The notes under the pieces were generated by a model, which was given only the letters and a program-made list of their open reading frames with translations, was not told the DNA's origin and ran no database searches. A stretch of DNA of 64,000 nt from Lewinellaceae bacterium (GTDB taxonomy: Bacteria; Bacteroidota; Bacteroidia; Chitinophagales; Saprospiraceae). The translations under genes were made by a program, and so were the position numbers. The DNA lies in assembly GCA_016713985.1 (NCBI GenBank), contig JADJOD010000004.1:348324-412323 (forward strand), read 5' to 3'. This document shows positions 26,430 through 35,344 of this stretch, piece after piece (the stretch's first letter is position 1; each line of letters starts with the position of its first letter).

Positions 26430-27482
26430 ATGCAAAAACTACACTACTTCCTGCTCTTTATGGCGCTGGCAGCGCCTATCCATGCCCAGTTTCGCGTCCT
26501 GTTCGTCGACGACAGCGGCGACGCCTTTGGGAATGCAGAAATGCTCGCTTCTTCACTCGACTCCCTGGGGTACGATTATGATTATTTCGACGCAAATGGC
26601 GACGGCATCAGCCCCACACTTGCTCAAATGAACGATTACGACCTCGTAATCTGGTATTCCTCCACCTGGGGAGTCGACCTTCAGCTGTGGAGTGGCAGCG
26701 ATTCCGACAACATCGAATTGCAGCAGTATCTGGCACAACCGGACGCTAATCTGTGGCTGATCGGGCTGGATTATTTTTATGATCGCTACGGCCCGGCCCC
26801 TTACACGTTTCAGACCGGCGATTTTGTCTTCGATTTCCTCGGCATTTCGAAATACGACGTGCAATCTTATGCCGACGATGGCAACCTCGGGGTGCCTTTG
26901 GTGATACCGGCGACAGGGCAACCGATCACCGGACTGACTGATATCTCCTGGGTATTCAGCACACTTTGGTACGCCGACGGCTTCGAAATACGGCCGGAAG
27001 CTACCTCCATTTACCTTTTTGGCGGCACCGGCTACGTGTTCAACGGAAAACCCACCGGCGTCTGGCACCACCCTGCAGGCGGCGCCCGGACCTTGACTTA
27101 TGGTTTCGACCTGTCGCTGGCCGCCAATTTCGACGTGATACGCACCCACGTGGACGCCGTACTCGATTGGTGGCAGGGTGAACTGAGCGATACGAAGTCG
27201 CCTGCGGATAACCCCGTATCTGTGCGTATTTCGCCCAATACATTTTCCGATTACCTCGATATCATCATCAGGGCTTCGAAAACAACACCCGTCAACATTT
27301 GCCTGCATGATGCGACGGGACAGTTGGTTGCCCGGTTGGCAGAACATGAAATCGTCTCTTCGGGTGTGGAAAAAACGCTCCATTGGCAGGTCCCCGCAGG
27401 TGTATCGAATGGTTTTTATTACTGTACGGTACAGTCGGGCCGGCAGATTGGCACCACCAAACTGGTGAAAATGAGTCGTTGA
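26430..27482 (+). CDS. T9SS-exported protein with type A sorting domain
   Basis: The product is 350 aa with a signal peptide (MQKLHYFLLFMALAAPIHAQ) and a start ATG at 26430, one codon after a TTG. Residues 20-260 form a Rossmann-like or flavodoxin-like domain starting FRVLFVDDSGDAFGNAEMLA, resembling modules that precede peptidase-like domains in T9SS cargo. The last 80 residues are a T9SS type A sorting domain: SVRISPNTFSDYLDIII ... VNICLHDATGQLVARL ... GFYYCTVQSGRQIGTTKLVKM. After export, the sorting domain is normally removed and the protein is anchored or released at the surface. Function of the front domain is unknown. Confidence 0.85.
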   Translation: MQKLHYFLLFMALAAPIHAQFRVLFVDDSGDAFGNAEMLASSLDSLGYDYDYFDANGDGISPTLAQMNDYDLVIWYSSTWGVDLQLWSGSDSDNIELQQYLAQPDANLWLIGLDYFYDRYGPAPYTFQTGDFVFDFLGISKYDVQSYADDGNLGVPLVIPATGQPITGLTDISWVFSTLWYADGFEIRPEATSIYLFGGTGYVFNGKPTGVWHHPAGGARTLTYGFDLSLAANFDVIRTHVDAVLDWWQGELSDTKSPADNPVSVRISPNTFSDYLDIIIRASKTTPVNICLHDATGQLVARLAEHEIVSSGVEKTLHWQVPAGVSNGFYYCTVQSGRQIGTTKLVKMSR

Positions 27483-27496
27483 GGGACGAACCACCC

Positions 27497-27609
27497 GTAG
27501 CGGCGAAATTTATTTCGCTTTCCACCGGCGGCGGGAAAATATCCGGCCGGGTACGCCGTAGCAACATTTTTTTACCAGCGGCGAAAGGTGAAATAAATTT
27601 CGCCGCTAC
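27497..27609. repeat. GTAG...CTAC-bracketed inverted repeat E
   Basis: The left arm begins GTAGCGGCGAAATTTATTTC (27497-27527). The right arm is its imperfect reverse complement, ending AATAAATTTCGCCGCTAC (27579-27609). Each arm contains its own palindrome (GCGAAATTTATTTCGC), so the element looks like a pair of GTAG-footed hairpins, the layout of a BIME, although the core differs from arrays A-D. It lies between convergent genes (T9SS protein and PQQ-like propeller) and ends immediately before the stop codon of the latter. Confidence 0.75.
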
Positions 27610-28827
27610 TTACTTCATCAAGCAATATACAACCCCATCCGTGCTGCTGAAGATCAATAAGTTATCTGCAATCACCGGCGAAGAAAACACCGCGCCCAGC
27701 TGGTACAACGCCGCGATATATCCTTCCGTCGTTTGCACGCGGCCGTAAAAATCGTCTTTGACGATGGTGTTTTCATCCGGGAAATATTTGGCGTGATTGG
27801 CCTGGTAGCCGTCGGTTTTGAAGGTCCAGCGGATTTCGCCGGTTTTTTGGTCGAGCCCGTGAAATTTGCCCATCAGGGTGCCGAAATAAAGCATTGCATT
27901 TTCTACGGCGGCGGGGCCGAAAATATTGAACTGCACATTCGTTCGCCAGCGTTCCCGGCCTGTGGCAGCGTCCATGGCGATCATTACATCGTCGTCGGAA
28001 GTGCCTGCGTACAACACGCTGTCGCGAAAAGAAAGCGCCAGCGCCCAGCCTTTGGGAAATTGTTTGTTCCAGTGACAGTATCCTTTTTCCACATCGAGGG
28101 CATACAAATTGTAATCCCGGCTGCCGACGAACACCAGGCCGCCACCGGCCACCGGCGAACCCTGAAACTCACCTTTGGGAAAAAACCGATGCCCGACAGA
28201 TTTAAACTTCCAGATCAGGTCACCCGTCCTGCGGTTCAGGGCGTAAAACCAGCCGTCGAATGAACCGATGAATATTATGTCTCCCAAAACCACCGGCGTG
28301 GCGTGCACCACATCGCCGGTTTTAAACTTCCACACCAAAGTGCCGTCTACCGGGCGAAGGGCGTAGAGGCAGGAATCACCCGAACCGACATACAACACGC
28401 CGTCCGACAACACGGGTGAGGAATGGTAATAATCGGCGTAGCCGTACAAGGGGTAAAGCCGCTCACCCGCCGTCCGGAAGGTCCAAAGCACCGTGCCGGC
28501 GCTTTTATCAAGGGCATAAACGGTTCCGTCGCCCCCCGACAGGAATACTTTTTCACCTTCCATACATACTGCGGATTTGATGGCGCCGCCGGTCCGGAAG
28601 GTCCAGCGGGTTTTACCGGTTTTCAGATCGATGGCGTAAAGAACGCTGTCGGCGCTGCCCACAAAGGCAATACCGCCGCTGACGACCGGCGATGCGACGA
28701 TCGCTCCCCGTGTTTGAAATTTCCATTGCAGGGTGGGCAAGGTTTCGAAGCCGGTTGCCGGTTCCTGAGAAAAGCAACAACAAATTATGGAGAGTATAAC
28801 AAGCAGCGTATTCGTGGTTTTTCTCAT
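27610..28827 (-). CDS. PQQ-like beta-propeller repeat protein, exported
   Basis: The product is 405 aa with a start ATG at 28827 and a signal peptide (MRKTTNTLLVILSIICCCFS). Seven or eight repeats of about 40 residues follow, with the PQQ-propeller signature: GGIAFVGSADSVLYAIDLKT, GKTRWTFRTGGAI, DGVLYVGSGDSCLYALRPVD, LVWKFKTGDVV and so on. The AxDxxTGxxxW pattern is that of the quinoprotein alcohol-dehydrogenase-like fold or BamB-like scaffolds. No catalytic Asp/Ca site typical of PQQ dehydrogenases was recognised, so it may be a structural or ligand-binding propeller. Its 3' end abuts inverted repeat E. Confidence 0.88.
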   Translation of the reverse strand: MRKTTNTLLVILSIICCCFSQEPATGFETLPTLQWKFQTRGAIVASPVVSGGIAFVGSADSVLYAIDLKTGKTRWTFRTGGAIKSAVCMEGEKVFLSGGDGTVYALDKSAGTVLWTFRTAGERLYPLYGYADYYHSSPVLSDGVLYVGSGDSCLYALRPVDGTLVWKFKTGDVVHATPVVLGDIIFIGSFDGWFYALNRRTGDLIWKFKSVGHRFFPKGEFQGSPVAGGGLVFVGSRDYNLYALDVEKGYCHWNKQFPKGWALALSFRDSVLYAGTSDDDVMIAMDAATGRERWRTNVQFNIFGPAAVENAMLYFGTLMGKFHGLDQKTGEIRWTFKTDGYQANHAKYFPDENTIVKDDFYGRVQTTEGYIAALYQLGAVFSSPVIADNLLIFSSTDGVVYCLMK

Positions 28828-29147
28828 CGTTCCCGTTGATTTTACTTTTTTAAATGCCCATATTCGGCAACCTGAAGCAAGCGGAAAGAAGGAATCTACC
28901 AACGGCGGCGAGAAAGAGGCAAACAACGATTGATGGGCGGCAAAGCCCGAAGGATGATTTCGCAGTGGGTACAACCCGGCGCGAGCGGGGTTGGAGCGGC
29001 GCGGTGTGCCGTGCCATGACATCGTTATTCGTTTTCATCCGCCGCAGTATCGGAACTGTGCGGGTTTTAATAAACAATTTTTACATTTGTCGTCCACAAA
29101 TCTGCTCTTGTAGAGACAAAATAAACCACTTCCATAGTAACTAAGCC
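28828..29147. other. Non-coding region between divergent genes
   Basis: About 320 bp with no recognisable gene. Only the promoter element at 29092 stands out. Confidence 0.5.
29092..29099 (+). promoter_or_regulatory. -7 element TACATTTG before the patatin-like gene
   Basis: TACATTTG is an exact TAnnTTTG match, 48 bp before the ATG at 29148. TTTTAA near 29074-29079 may serve as a weak upstream element. Confidence 0.45.
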
Positions 29148-31131
29148 ATGAGCTACTACGCATTAAAAGATATAATTGCCATAGAGGATAAAGCCCTTAG
29201 ACTAAGGCGAGAAAAACTCTTTAATGCTGAAGACTCGCAAAATCTTGACAGTGATAGATTCGGCATCGCATTTTCGGGTGGTGGTATTCGTTCTGCCTCG
29301 GTTTGCCTTGGTGCGGTCAGAGTGCTTTCAAATCTTGGCATTCTTCAAAAAGCAGACTATCTCTCTTCTGTTTCCGGAGGCGGTTACACAAATGCTTACA
29401 TCCAGGCTGCACTCAAAACTCACGGAGATTATAGCAAATTGGCTGATGAAGAATTTACATGGCATATGCGAGAGAAAGGCGGGAACTATATGTACCATGG
29501 GACTGCTTCTTCGCCGTTTACAAAGTTGCTGCTTATTATCAATATCATCACAAGCGTACTCATTGGGCTTGTAAATCCTATCCTCTTTTGGGAGTATTTT
29601 TTTTTACTTTGGTCTCTGCTCTTTAGTTTGATCGAGCCATTCTTGCCCGCAAAAGAAACTTTTGCAAATGCTATGATGATAATATTCCAAACAGGATTTG
29701 TTATTTGGAGCTTAGGAGTGGTTTATTATTATTTCTTTGGTGGCGGCATGAAAGTTTTTCAACATATTAATAAGGTAGTAATGATTGTATTGCTTCTATT
29801 GGGCGCAACGACATTCCTACACTGGTCTTTTGGATGGATTAGTTTACCGTATCTAACCACTTATTCTTTGAGCGAACGGCTTATACTGATCTGTCTATCG
29901 GTTCTGTTGGGTTTTTTCACGAACATCAACTCCATCAGTTTTGGCCGCTTGTACGGCGACAGCCTTTCAAGGGCTTTCCTTTCTTTCGAGCGTTTTTTTT
30001 ATTTGCGTGAACTTTTCGATGTCGAAAGTGCGAATAAAAAAGACTTTATAGCGCCTTATCCACTTTTCAACTGCTGCCTGAACTTCCCAAAAACAACTGA
30101 ATACAACCCCTTCCCGGGCTCTGATTTTTTTCTGTTGTCGCCCAAATTTTGCGGTTCAAAAATGACAACGTATGTCAATACCCATGCTTTTTGGGACTAT
30201 CGAAGCCTACTGTTGACCAGAGCGATGACAACCTCGGCCGCTGCTGTTAATACGGGTATGGGGACAGCGACAACCGGCCTCACGAGCATGATTGTTGGGT
30301 TGCTCAATTTTAGGTTGGGGGCTTTGCTTTCCAACCCATTGAAATTAAAATTAAAAAAGAATCCGCTCAGTCTGCTCTGGTGGCCAATTTATTATTTCCG
30401 CAGTATGTTGGCGTCAAATAGTCTTACCGACAACGCTCTGGATATTTCTGATGGCGGTCATATTGAAAACTTGGCTGTCTTTGAATTGTTGAGGCGCAAG
30501 TGCCGTCTGATTATCGGTATAGATGCTGGAATGGACCCAACCTATTCGTTTGAGGATCTCAAAAATCTGACCCTCAAAGCAAGAAATCAGCTTGGAGTCG
30601 AAATCAGGTTCAGGGATGGTGAATATCCCTACGACACAATAAAGCCGGGTAGAAACGGCTACTCTGCAAAGAGATTTGCTATTGCCGACTTGTATTCTTT
30701 CTGGAGTGAAACACATGAGGAAGATCCGGCCACAGGCCAAATAAGAAAAGTGATTACAAACTATGAAGAGCCTTTAAAATTTGGCACTTATGTCTATATT
30801 AAATCGTCTGTAACTGCGCCTGCCGGGAGGCCACACTTAGATTCTCGAGACTCTTTGAAGTTTTTGACTTACAAATACAAACTCTACAACCTTGCGTTCC
30901 CACATCAGACTACAGCAGACCAGTTTTTTCGACCCTGTGCAGTTTGAATCATATTTTCAACTTGGCCGCTATTTGACTGCCGATGCATTGGGTATTGTTT
31001 CTCCAGATGAAATAGAAGATAACACAAGCATTTCTCGTCAAGCGCTCATTGACTATTTTGATCACAAAATAAAATTAACGCCGAAATCTATTGGCGCCAC
31101 AAAATCTACTGATGCTACAACCTTCGAATGA
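29148..31131 (+). CDS. Patatin-like phospholipase with an internal membrane domain (one-base frameshift near 30,927)
   Basis: The repaired product is about 660 aa. The N-terminal part has the patatin oxyanion motif (GIAFSGGGIRSASVCLG, residues 39-55) and the nucleophile elbow (YLSSVSGGGY, Ser76), the pattern of the large bacterial patatin family. The catalytic Asp of the Ser-Asp dyad is in ISDGGHIENLAVFELLRR near residue 434. Between them, about residues 125-275, there are about five transmembrane helices, so the lipase is membrane-embedded, with the active site likely facing the cytoplasm. The first frame stops at 30947, but the family sequence continues in the next frame (FDPVQFESYFQLGRYLTADALG) to 31131. 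The break is a T6 run at 30924-30929 that should be T5. It likely hydrolyses membrane phospholipids; codon use is more AT-rich than that of neighbours. Confidence 0.85.
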
Positions 31132-31227
31132 TATTGGAGGCAATCAATATTTTTGAAAACGGCATAATTCTCTGAGCCATTTACCCCACCCGCTCATGGG
31201 TGTAATCTGGCGCGAGCGGTGTAAGAA

Positions 31228-32697
31228 TTATTCTTTTTTCGGAATTGCTTTAAATAATATCCCGTGTTTGAATGTGCCGACCACTTCAAAAGAGTTTGAA
31301 ACCTTTTCCTTTTGATGAAAAGGCACATAAATATAATCATATCCGGCGTCGGTTCGCAAGTCACTCCATTCCGTTTTCATCACGTCCTTAAACTCCACTT
31401 CCGTATAAAATACGATGGAGTGATAATGCCAGCCGTCGACTCCAAACACCGGCATTCTGTCTCTTTTTGCGTTTTTCAGGTCTTCTTTTAAAAATTTCAC
31501 CACCCTTTTAGCATCTCCGTTCTGCCACCACTCGATGGTGTTTTCGAAGGTAACGGAAGAAAAGAAGTGAACGGTTAGAAGCGAAATGAATACGATCAGC
31601 GCCATCACCGCATTTTTTTGTTTCAGTATAATACGCTCGAATGCTGCACAGACGCCGAGATAAAACGGCATGGAAAAGAGCAGTTCCGTTCTCGCCGTGG
31701 GATAAGGCACGCCCTTCCATATAAATAAAATTTTTACAATGATTACAACTCCCGCCAACAAGGCAAGGGAATAGTACTGGATTTTGGCAACGTTCTCTTT
31801 TGTGGGGAAGAGAAAACTGATCAAGTGCAATAAAGCCCATAACAAAAGGCATATCACGGCCAATACCTCCGTAATCTTCCATCCGGGAGTCCACAGGTCA
31901 TGTCTGCTGATATTTGGATTAAAATGGATGTACTGATTAATGTAGTGAACGGCACAATCCTGAAAAATACCCGTTTTTCCACCGAAAGTTTGGCTCGAAG
32001 CCAGTGTTTTTGTCAAAGGCAAAAATATGATGAGCATGGTCGCGCAACCCGCGATGGCGATATACAACAAGTGTTTTTTGTAGTCAACCTGGTGCCTGTT
32101 TTTGTAAATCACAAATCCGGTTAAAACAGAGATCAGCAGGAGAAAATACAAGGCGGAAAAGTTTGACCAGATTGAAAAAAACAAGGCGATAAATGCGTTT
32201 CTCAAATGCGCCAGCGACAAACCTTCCGAGTAAAGGATAATATAATAATAAGCAGCGGAATAGGCGGCGATACTCATGGCGTACCCTCTCGCAATGCCAA
32301 AAAAATCAAGCAGATAGGGGTTAAAAAAGATAACCAGCAGGTAGAGCGTTTGCCTTGTTGTTGAATTTGTAAAACATTTTAATGTGCTGTAAATAAAATA
32401 ATAACACACCGCAAATGATGCTAATATATGTAGTCTCACCGCCCAATCCTTTTGCCCGAACAAGGCAATCTCCAATTTCACAAAAAGCGTATTGAGGATA
32501 TGATTGTTGGGAGCCCAATCAACAGACGGCTGCGAGGTGGTTAAAACACCCCACCAGCTCTGCGAGGCGTGCATATCTACTGTAATAAACTCATCGTCCG
32601 AAATGGGCATTATAAATACCCTCAGTACTAAATAAATAAACAAGGCTATTCCGAGGATAATCGGAACGTTAATATCTTTGACAATCAGTCGGTTCAT
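31228..32697 (-). CDS. Polytopic membrane protein, glycosyltransferase-like, function unknown
   Basis: The product is 489 aa with about ten transmembrane helices. The start ATG at 32697 (MNRLIVKDINVPIILGIALF) is preferred; an upstream ATG at 32736 would overlap the pccB stop. The first periplasmic loop carries PISDDEFITVDMHASQSWWG and then WAPNNHILNTLFVKLEIALF, the acidic-loop-plus-helix layout of GT39/GT83-type lipid-linked sugar transferases (DDE... and NNHxLxT). A soluble C-terminal part (about residues 400-489) follows. It is AT-richer than its neighbours. Start 36 bp after the carboxylase stop suggests co-transcription with pccB. Glycosyl transfer is inference from topology and loop motif. 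Confidence 0.75.
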   Translation of the reverse strand: MNRLIVKDINVPIILGIALFIYLVLRVFIMPISDDEFITVDMHASQSWWGVLTTSQPSVDWAPNNHILNTLFVKLEIALFGQKDWAVRLHILASFAVCYYFIYSTLKCFTNSTTRQTLYLLVIFFNPYLLDFFGIARGYAMSIAAYSAAYYYIILYSEGLSLAHLRNAFIALFFSIWSNFSALYFLLLISVLTGFVIYKNRHQVDYKKHLLYIAIAGCATMLIIFLPLTKTLASSQTFGGKTGIFQDCAVHYINQYIHFNPNISRHDLWTPGWKITEVLAVICLLLWALLHLISFLFPTKENVAKIQYYSLALLAGVVIIVKILFIWKGVPYPTARTELLFSMPFYLGVCAAFERIILKQKNAVMALIVFISLLTVHFFSSVTFENTIEWWQNGDAKRVVKFLKEDLKNAKRDRMPVFGVDGWHYHSIVFYTEVEFKDVMKTEWSDLRTDAGYDYIYVPFHQKEKVSNSFEVVGTFKHGILFKAIPKKE

Positions 32698-32732
32698 ATC
32701 AGTGGAAATTTGTGTTAGCGAACGAGGCCGCC

Positions 32733-34274
32733 TCACAACGGCACATTCCCATGCTTCCTCTTCGCCCGCACCACTGCCTTGTGTTCCAGCATTGCAAAAG
32801 CTTTGATGAGTTTCCGCCGTGTCTCGCGGGGATGAATCACCTCATCAATAAAGCCCCGGGCGGCAGCGCGGTAAGGGTTTGCAAAAGTGTCGGCGTATTC
32901 GCGTTCTTTTTCGGCCAATTTGGCTGCCGGATCGGCTGCGGCGTCAATTTCCCGCTTAAAAATGATCTCCGAGGCGCCTTTTGCGCCCATCACGGCGATT
33001 TCGGCGGTGGGCCAGGCAAAATTCATATCCGCGCCGATGTGTTTGGAATTCATCACATCGTAGGCGCCGCCGTATGCTTTGCGGGTAATGACAGTGATAC
33101 GCGGCACGGTGGCTTCCGAAAACGCGTAAAGCAGTTTTGCGCCGTTGGTGATAATGGCATTCCACTCCTGATCGGTGCCGGGCAGAAAACCGGGCACGTC
33201 TTCCAGCACCAGCAGGGGAATATTAAAACAGTCGCAGAAACGCACAAAACGGGCGGCTTTTTTGGAAGAATTTACGTCGAGTACCCCCGCGAGGTTCATG
33301 GGCTGGTTGGCTACAATGCCGATGCTGCGACCGGCCAGCCGGGCGAAACCCACCACGATATTTTCCGCATAATTTTCGTGTATTTCGAAAAATGTATCGG
33401 CATCCGCGATACCTGCAATCACCTCCTTGATATCGTACGGATGATTGGCATTTTCAGGCACAATACCGCTGAGTACATCGCGGTATTCATCGCCCAGTAC
33501 GTATGGCAGGCTCGGGGCTTTGTCCTCGCAGTTTTGGGGCATGTACGACAACAGGCGTTTGATCTTGTGGATACAATCCACGTCGTTGGCCGCTACGAGG
33601 TGTGTAACCCCCGATTTGGTGGCATGTGTGCTTGCGCCGCCAAGTTCTTCGGATGTAACTTCTTCATTTGTAACGGTTTTGACCACGTTAGGACCAGTCA
33701 CGAACATATACGAACTGCCCTCCACCATGAGAATAAAATCGGTCATGGCCGGGCTGTACACCGCGCCACCCGCACAGGGGCCAAGCACGGCGGAAATCTG
33801 CGGAATAACGCCGCTGGCCTGCACATTGCGGTAAAAAATATCGGCATATCCGCCGAGTGAATTCACCCCTTCCTGGATACGCGCGCCGCCCGAATCATTG
33901 AGGCCGATGACGGGTGCACCGTTTTTCATGGCCAGGTCCATCACCTTGCAGATCTTTTCCGCGTGGGTTTCAGACAACGAGCCGCCGAACACGGTAAAAT
34001 CCTGCGCAAAAACATAAACCAGCCGCCCGCCGACGGTGCCGTAACCCGTCACTACCCCATCACCGAGAAACTGTTGTTCTGCCATGCCGAAATCGGTAGT
34101 GCGGTGTGTGACAAGTGCCCCGATCTCTTCAAAAGAGTCCTCGTCGAGCAGAAAATGCACCCGTTCGCGGGCGGTGAGTTTGCCTTTTTTGTGCTGGGCA
34201 TCGATACGAGCCTGTCCGCCGCCGAGTTTGGCTTCGGCGAGTTTGGATTGCAGCGCTTCAAATTTCTTATCCAT
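32733..34274 (-). CDS. pccB: Acyl-CoA carboxylase carboxyltransferase (propionyl-CoA carboxylase beta subunit)
   Basis: The product is 513 aa. It shows the biotin-dependent carboxyltransferase fold: TARERVHFLLDEDSFEEIGA at the start, VYVFAQDFTVFGGSLSETHA, then PVIGLNDSGGARIQEGVNSL, with VLGPCAGGAVYSPAMTDFIL, and in the C-terminal half VLEDVPGFLPGTDQEWNAII and RKAYGGAYDVMNSKHIGADM. This is the closest match to propionyl-CoA carboxylase beta or the methylmalonyl-CoA decarboxylase alpha subunit. It carboxylates propionyl-CoA to methylmalonyl-CoA in the cytoplasm together with a biotin-carrying alpha subunit, which is not encoded next to it. Full length for the family. Confidence 0.93.
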   Translation of the reverse strand: MDKKFEALQSKLAEAKLGGGQARIDAQHKKGKLTARERVHFLLDEDSFEEIGALVTHRTTDFGMAEQQFLGDGVVTGYGTVGGRLVYVFAQDFTVFGGSLSETHAEKICKVMDLAMKNGAPVIGLNDSGGARIQEGVNSLGGYADIFYRNVQASGVIPQISAVLGPCAGGAVYSPAMTDFILMVEGSSYMFVTGPNVVKTVTNEEVTSEELGGASTHATKSGVTHLVAANDVDCIHKIKRLLSYMPQNCEDKAPSLPYVLGDEYRDVLSGIVPENANHPYDIKEVIAGIADADTFFEIHENYAENIVVGFARLAGRSIGIVANQPMNLAGVLDVNSSKKAARFVRFCDCFNIPLLVLEDVPGFLPGTDQEWNAIITNGAKLLYAFSEATVPRITVITRKAYGGAYDVMNSKHIGADMNFAWPTAEIAVMGAKGASEIIFKREIDAAADPAAKLAEKEREYADTFANPYRAAARGFIDEVIHPRETRRKLIKAFAMLEHKAVVRAKRKHGNVPL

Positions 34275-34315
34275 GTATGCTGATTAAGGCGGAAAGATAT
34301 AGAAATATATATACG

Positions 34316-35344
34316 TTATACCGGCTTTCTCAAAACAACGCCTTTCCCCACGCTCCGGTTCGTCCAGCCGAACAACATCCGGTCGAGCCACAAAATAAAA
34401 TCAGTGATAAAAACCAGCGCGGGTTCTTTTGTCGACGCCGGCCTGACCGTCAGCCCGGTTCCGGTATCCGCTGTCACGTTTCGTGCATTTTTTTTAAAAA
34501 TACTTTGTGCAATCCCGGTCCAATACACCTCCAGCAAGCCCACCAAATGCCTGCTAAGTCCCTGAAATTCAACAATTTCAAAGCCTGCTGCAGTTGCCCA
34601 CTTTTTAAAATCCACCGATCCGATCAAATAGTCGTGTCCAAATGCGTAGGCGCCCTGAGAAATGGCATATTCCCGGCTGCCATCGCTGCGGGTGAATTGC
34701 CAGATGCGGTTGACGGGGTCGTAGGTGACGGGGAATTCCCGACTCGGAAAGGTCATGATGGCGATGCCGCCGGGTTTCATCACGCGGTACATTTCGCGCA
34801 CCATTTGCTCCGGTTTGCCCACGTGTTCGATCACTTCACAACTGACGATCAGGTCAAAGGATTGGTCTGCGTAAGTCAGGGCAAGCGCATTGTTGGCTTC
34901 GTAACGAAGATTCGTCACTTCCCGGTTGAGCGCGCGCGCGTGGGCGAGGTCTTCCTCGTTGACGTCGCAGCCGGTCAGTTCCGTGCAGTAGCCGGCGATC
35001 ATTTGGTCGTAATCGCCTTCACCCGTGCCGAGGTTGAGGCCGCAGCAGACGGTGGACGGTGGACGGTAGACGGTCGACGGTGGACGGTCGACGGTCGACG
35101 GTGGACGGTCGACGGTGGACGGTGGGCGGTCGACGGTGGACGGTGGACGGTCGACGGTCGACGGCGGGCGGCTTCCTCCTTGGGAGAGTTGGGCGCCAAC
35201 GTATTTTTCAAGTCGTCCGCGAAAAAAGAGGTAGCGGTTGCGAAAAGTTGGAAAAAGAAATTTAAAGTTCAGCGGAACATGGAATTTTATTGATGAAAAA
35301 TTCAATTGGACTTGACTGGCCATGATTACCGTCCTTTGTTTCAT
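34316..35344 (-). CDS. Class I SAM-dependent methyltransferase with an in-frame 7-bp repeat insertion
   Basis: The product is 342 aa. The core is a Methyltransf_11/25-type domain: LNLGTGEGDYDQMIAGY (motif I, about residues 103-119), ELTGCDVNEEDLAHARAL (motif II), QSFDLIVSCEVIEHVGKPEQ and RVMKPGGIAIMTFPSRE. Residues about 58-100, just before motif I, are six tandem RPPSTVD units encoded by a GGTSGAC repeat (35046-35172). This segment replaces or interrupts the usual strand leading into motif I, so activity is uncertain. The start ATG at 35344 overlaps the stop codon of the upstream gene (TAATG), indicating translational coupling. The C-terminal part, GLLEVYWTGIAQSIF and DRMLFGWTNRS, suggests association with lipid or cell-wall glycan synthesis. 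Confidence 0.82.
   Translation of the reverse strand: MKQRTVIMASQVQLNFSSIKFHVPLNFKFLFPTFRNRYLFFRGRLEKYVGAQLSQGGSRPPSTVDRPPSTVDRPPSTVDRPPSTVDRPPSTVYRPPSTVCCGLNLGTGEGDYDQMIAGYCTELTGCDVNEEDLAHARALNREVTNLRYEANNALALTYADQSFDLIVSCEVIEHVGKPEQMVREMYRVMKPGGIAIMTFPSREFPVTYDPVNRIWQFTRSDGSREYAISQGAYAFGHDYLIGSVDFKKWATAAGFEIVEFQGLSRHLVGLLEVYWTGIAQSIFKKNARNVTADTGTGLTVRPASTKEPALVFITDFILWLDRMLFGWTNRSVGKGVVLRKPV
35046..35172. repeat. GGTSGAC 7-bp tandem repeat (about 17 units) inside a methyltransferase gene
   Basis: Units GGTCGAC and GGTGGAC alternate irregularly with a few variants (GGTAGAC, GGTGGGC, GGCGGGC). The GTCGAC version is itself palindromic. Because 7 x 3 = 21 bases, the translation is a 7-residue repeat (RPPSTVD), and both other frames also read open, so length changes by multiples of three units keep the frame. 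Such arrays are unstable by slippage. Confidence 0.85.

Noticed and set aside
30924..30929. Programmed ribosomal frameshift at the T6 run in the patatin gene
   Set aside because: Similar homopolymer breaks occur in unrelated genes throughout the window, so sequence error is the simpler explanation; no downstream pseudoknot was seen.
29148..31131. CBASS or similar anti-phage patatin effector
   Set aside because: No CD-NTase, TIR, ubiquitin-like or other partner gene lies next to it; the neighbours are a PQQ propeller and a membrane protein.
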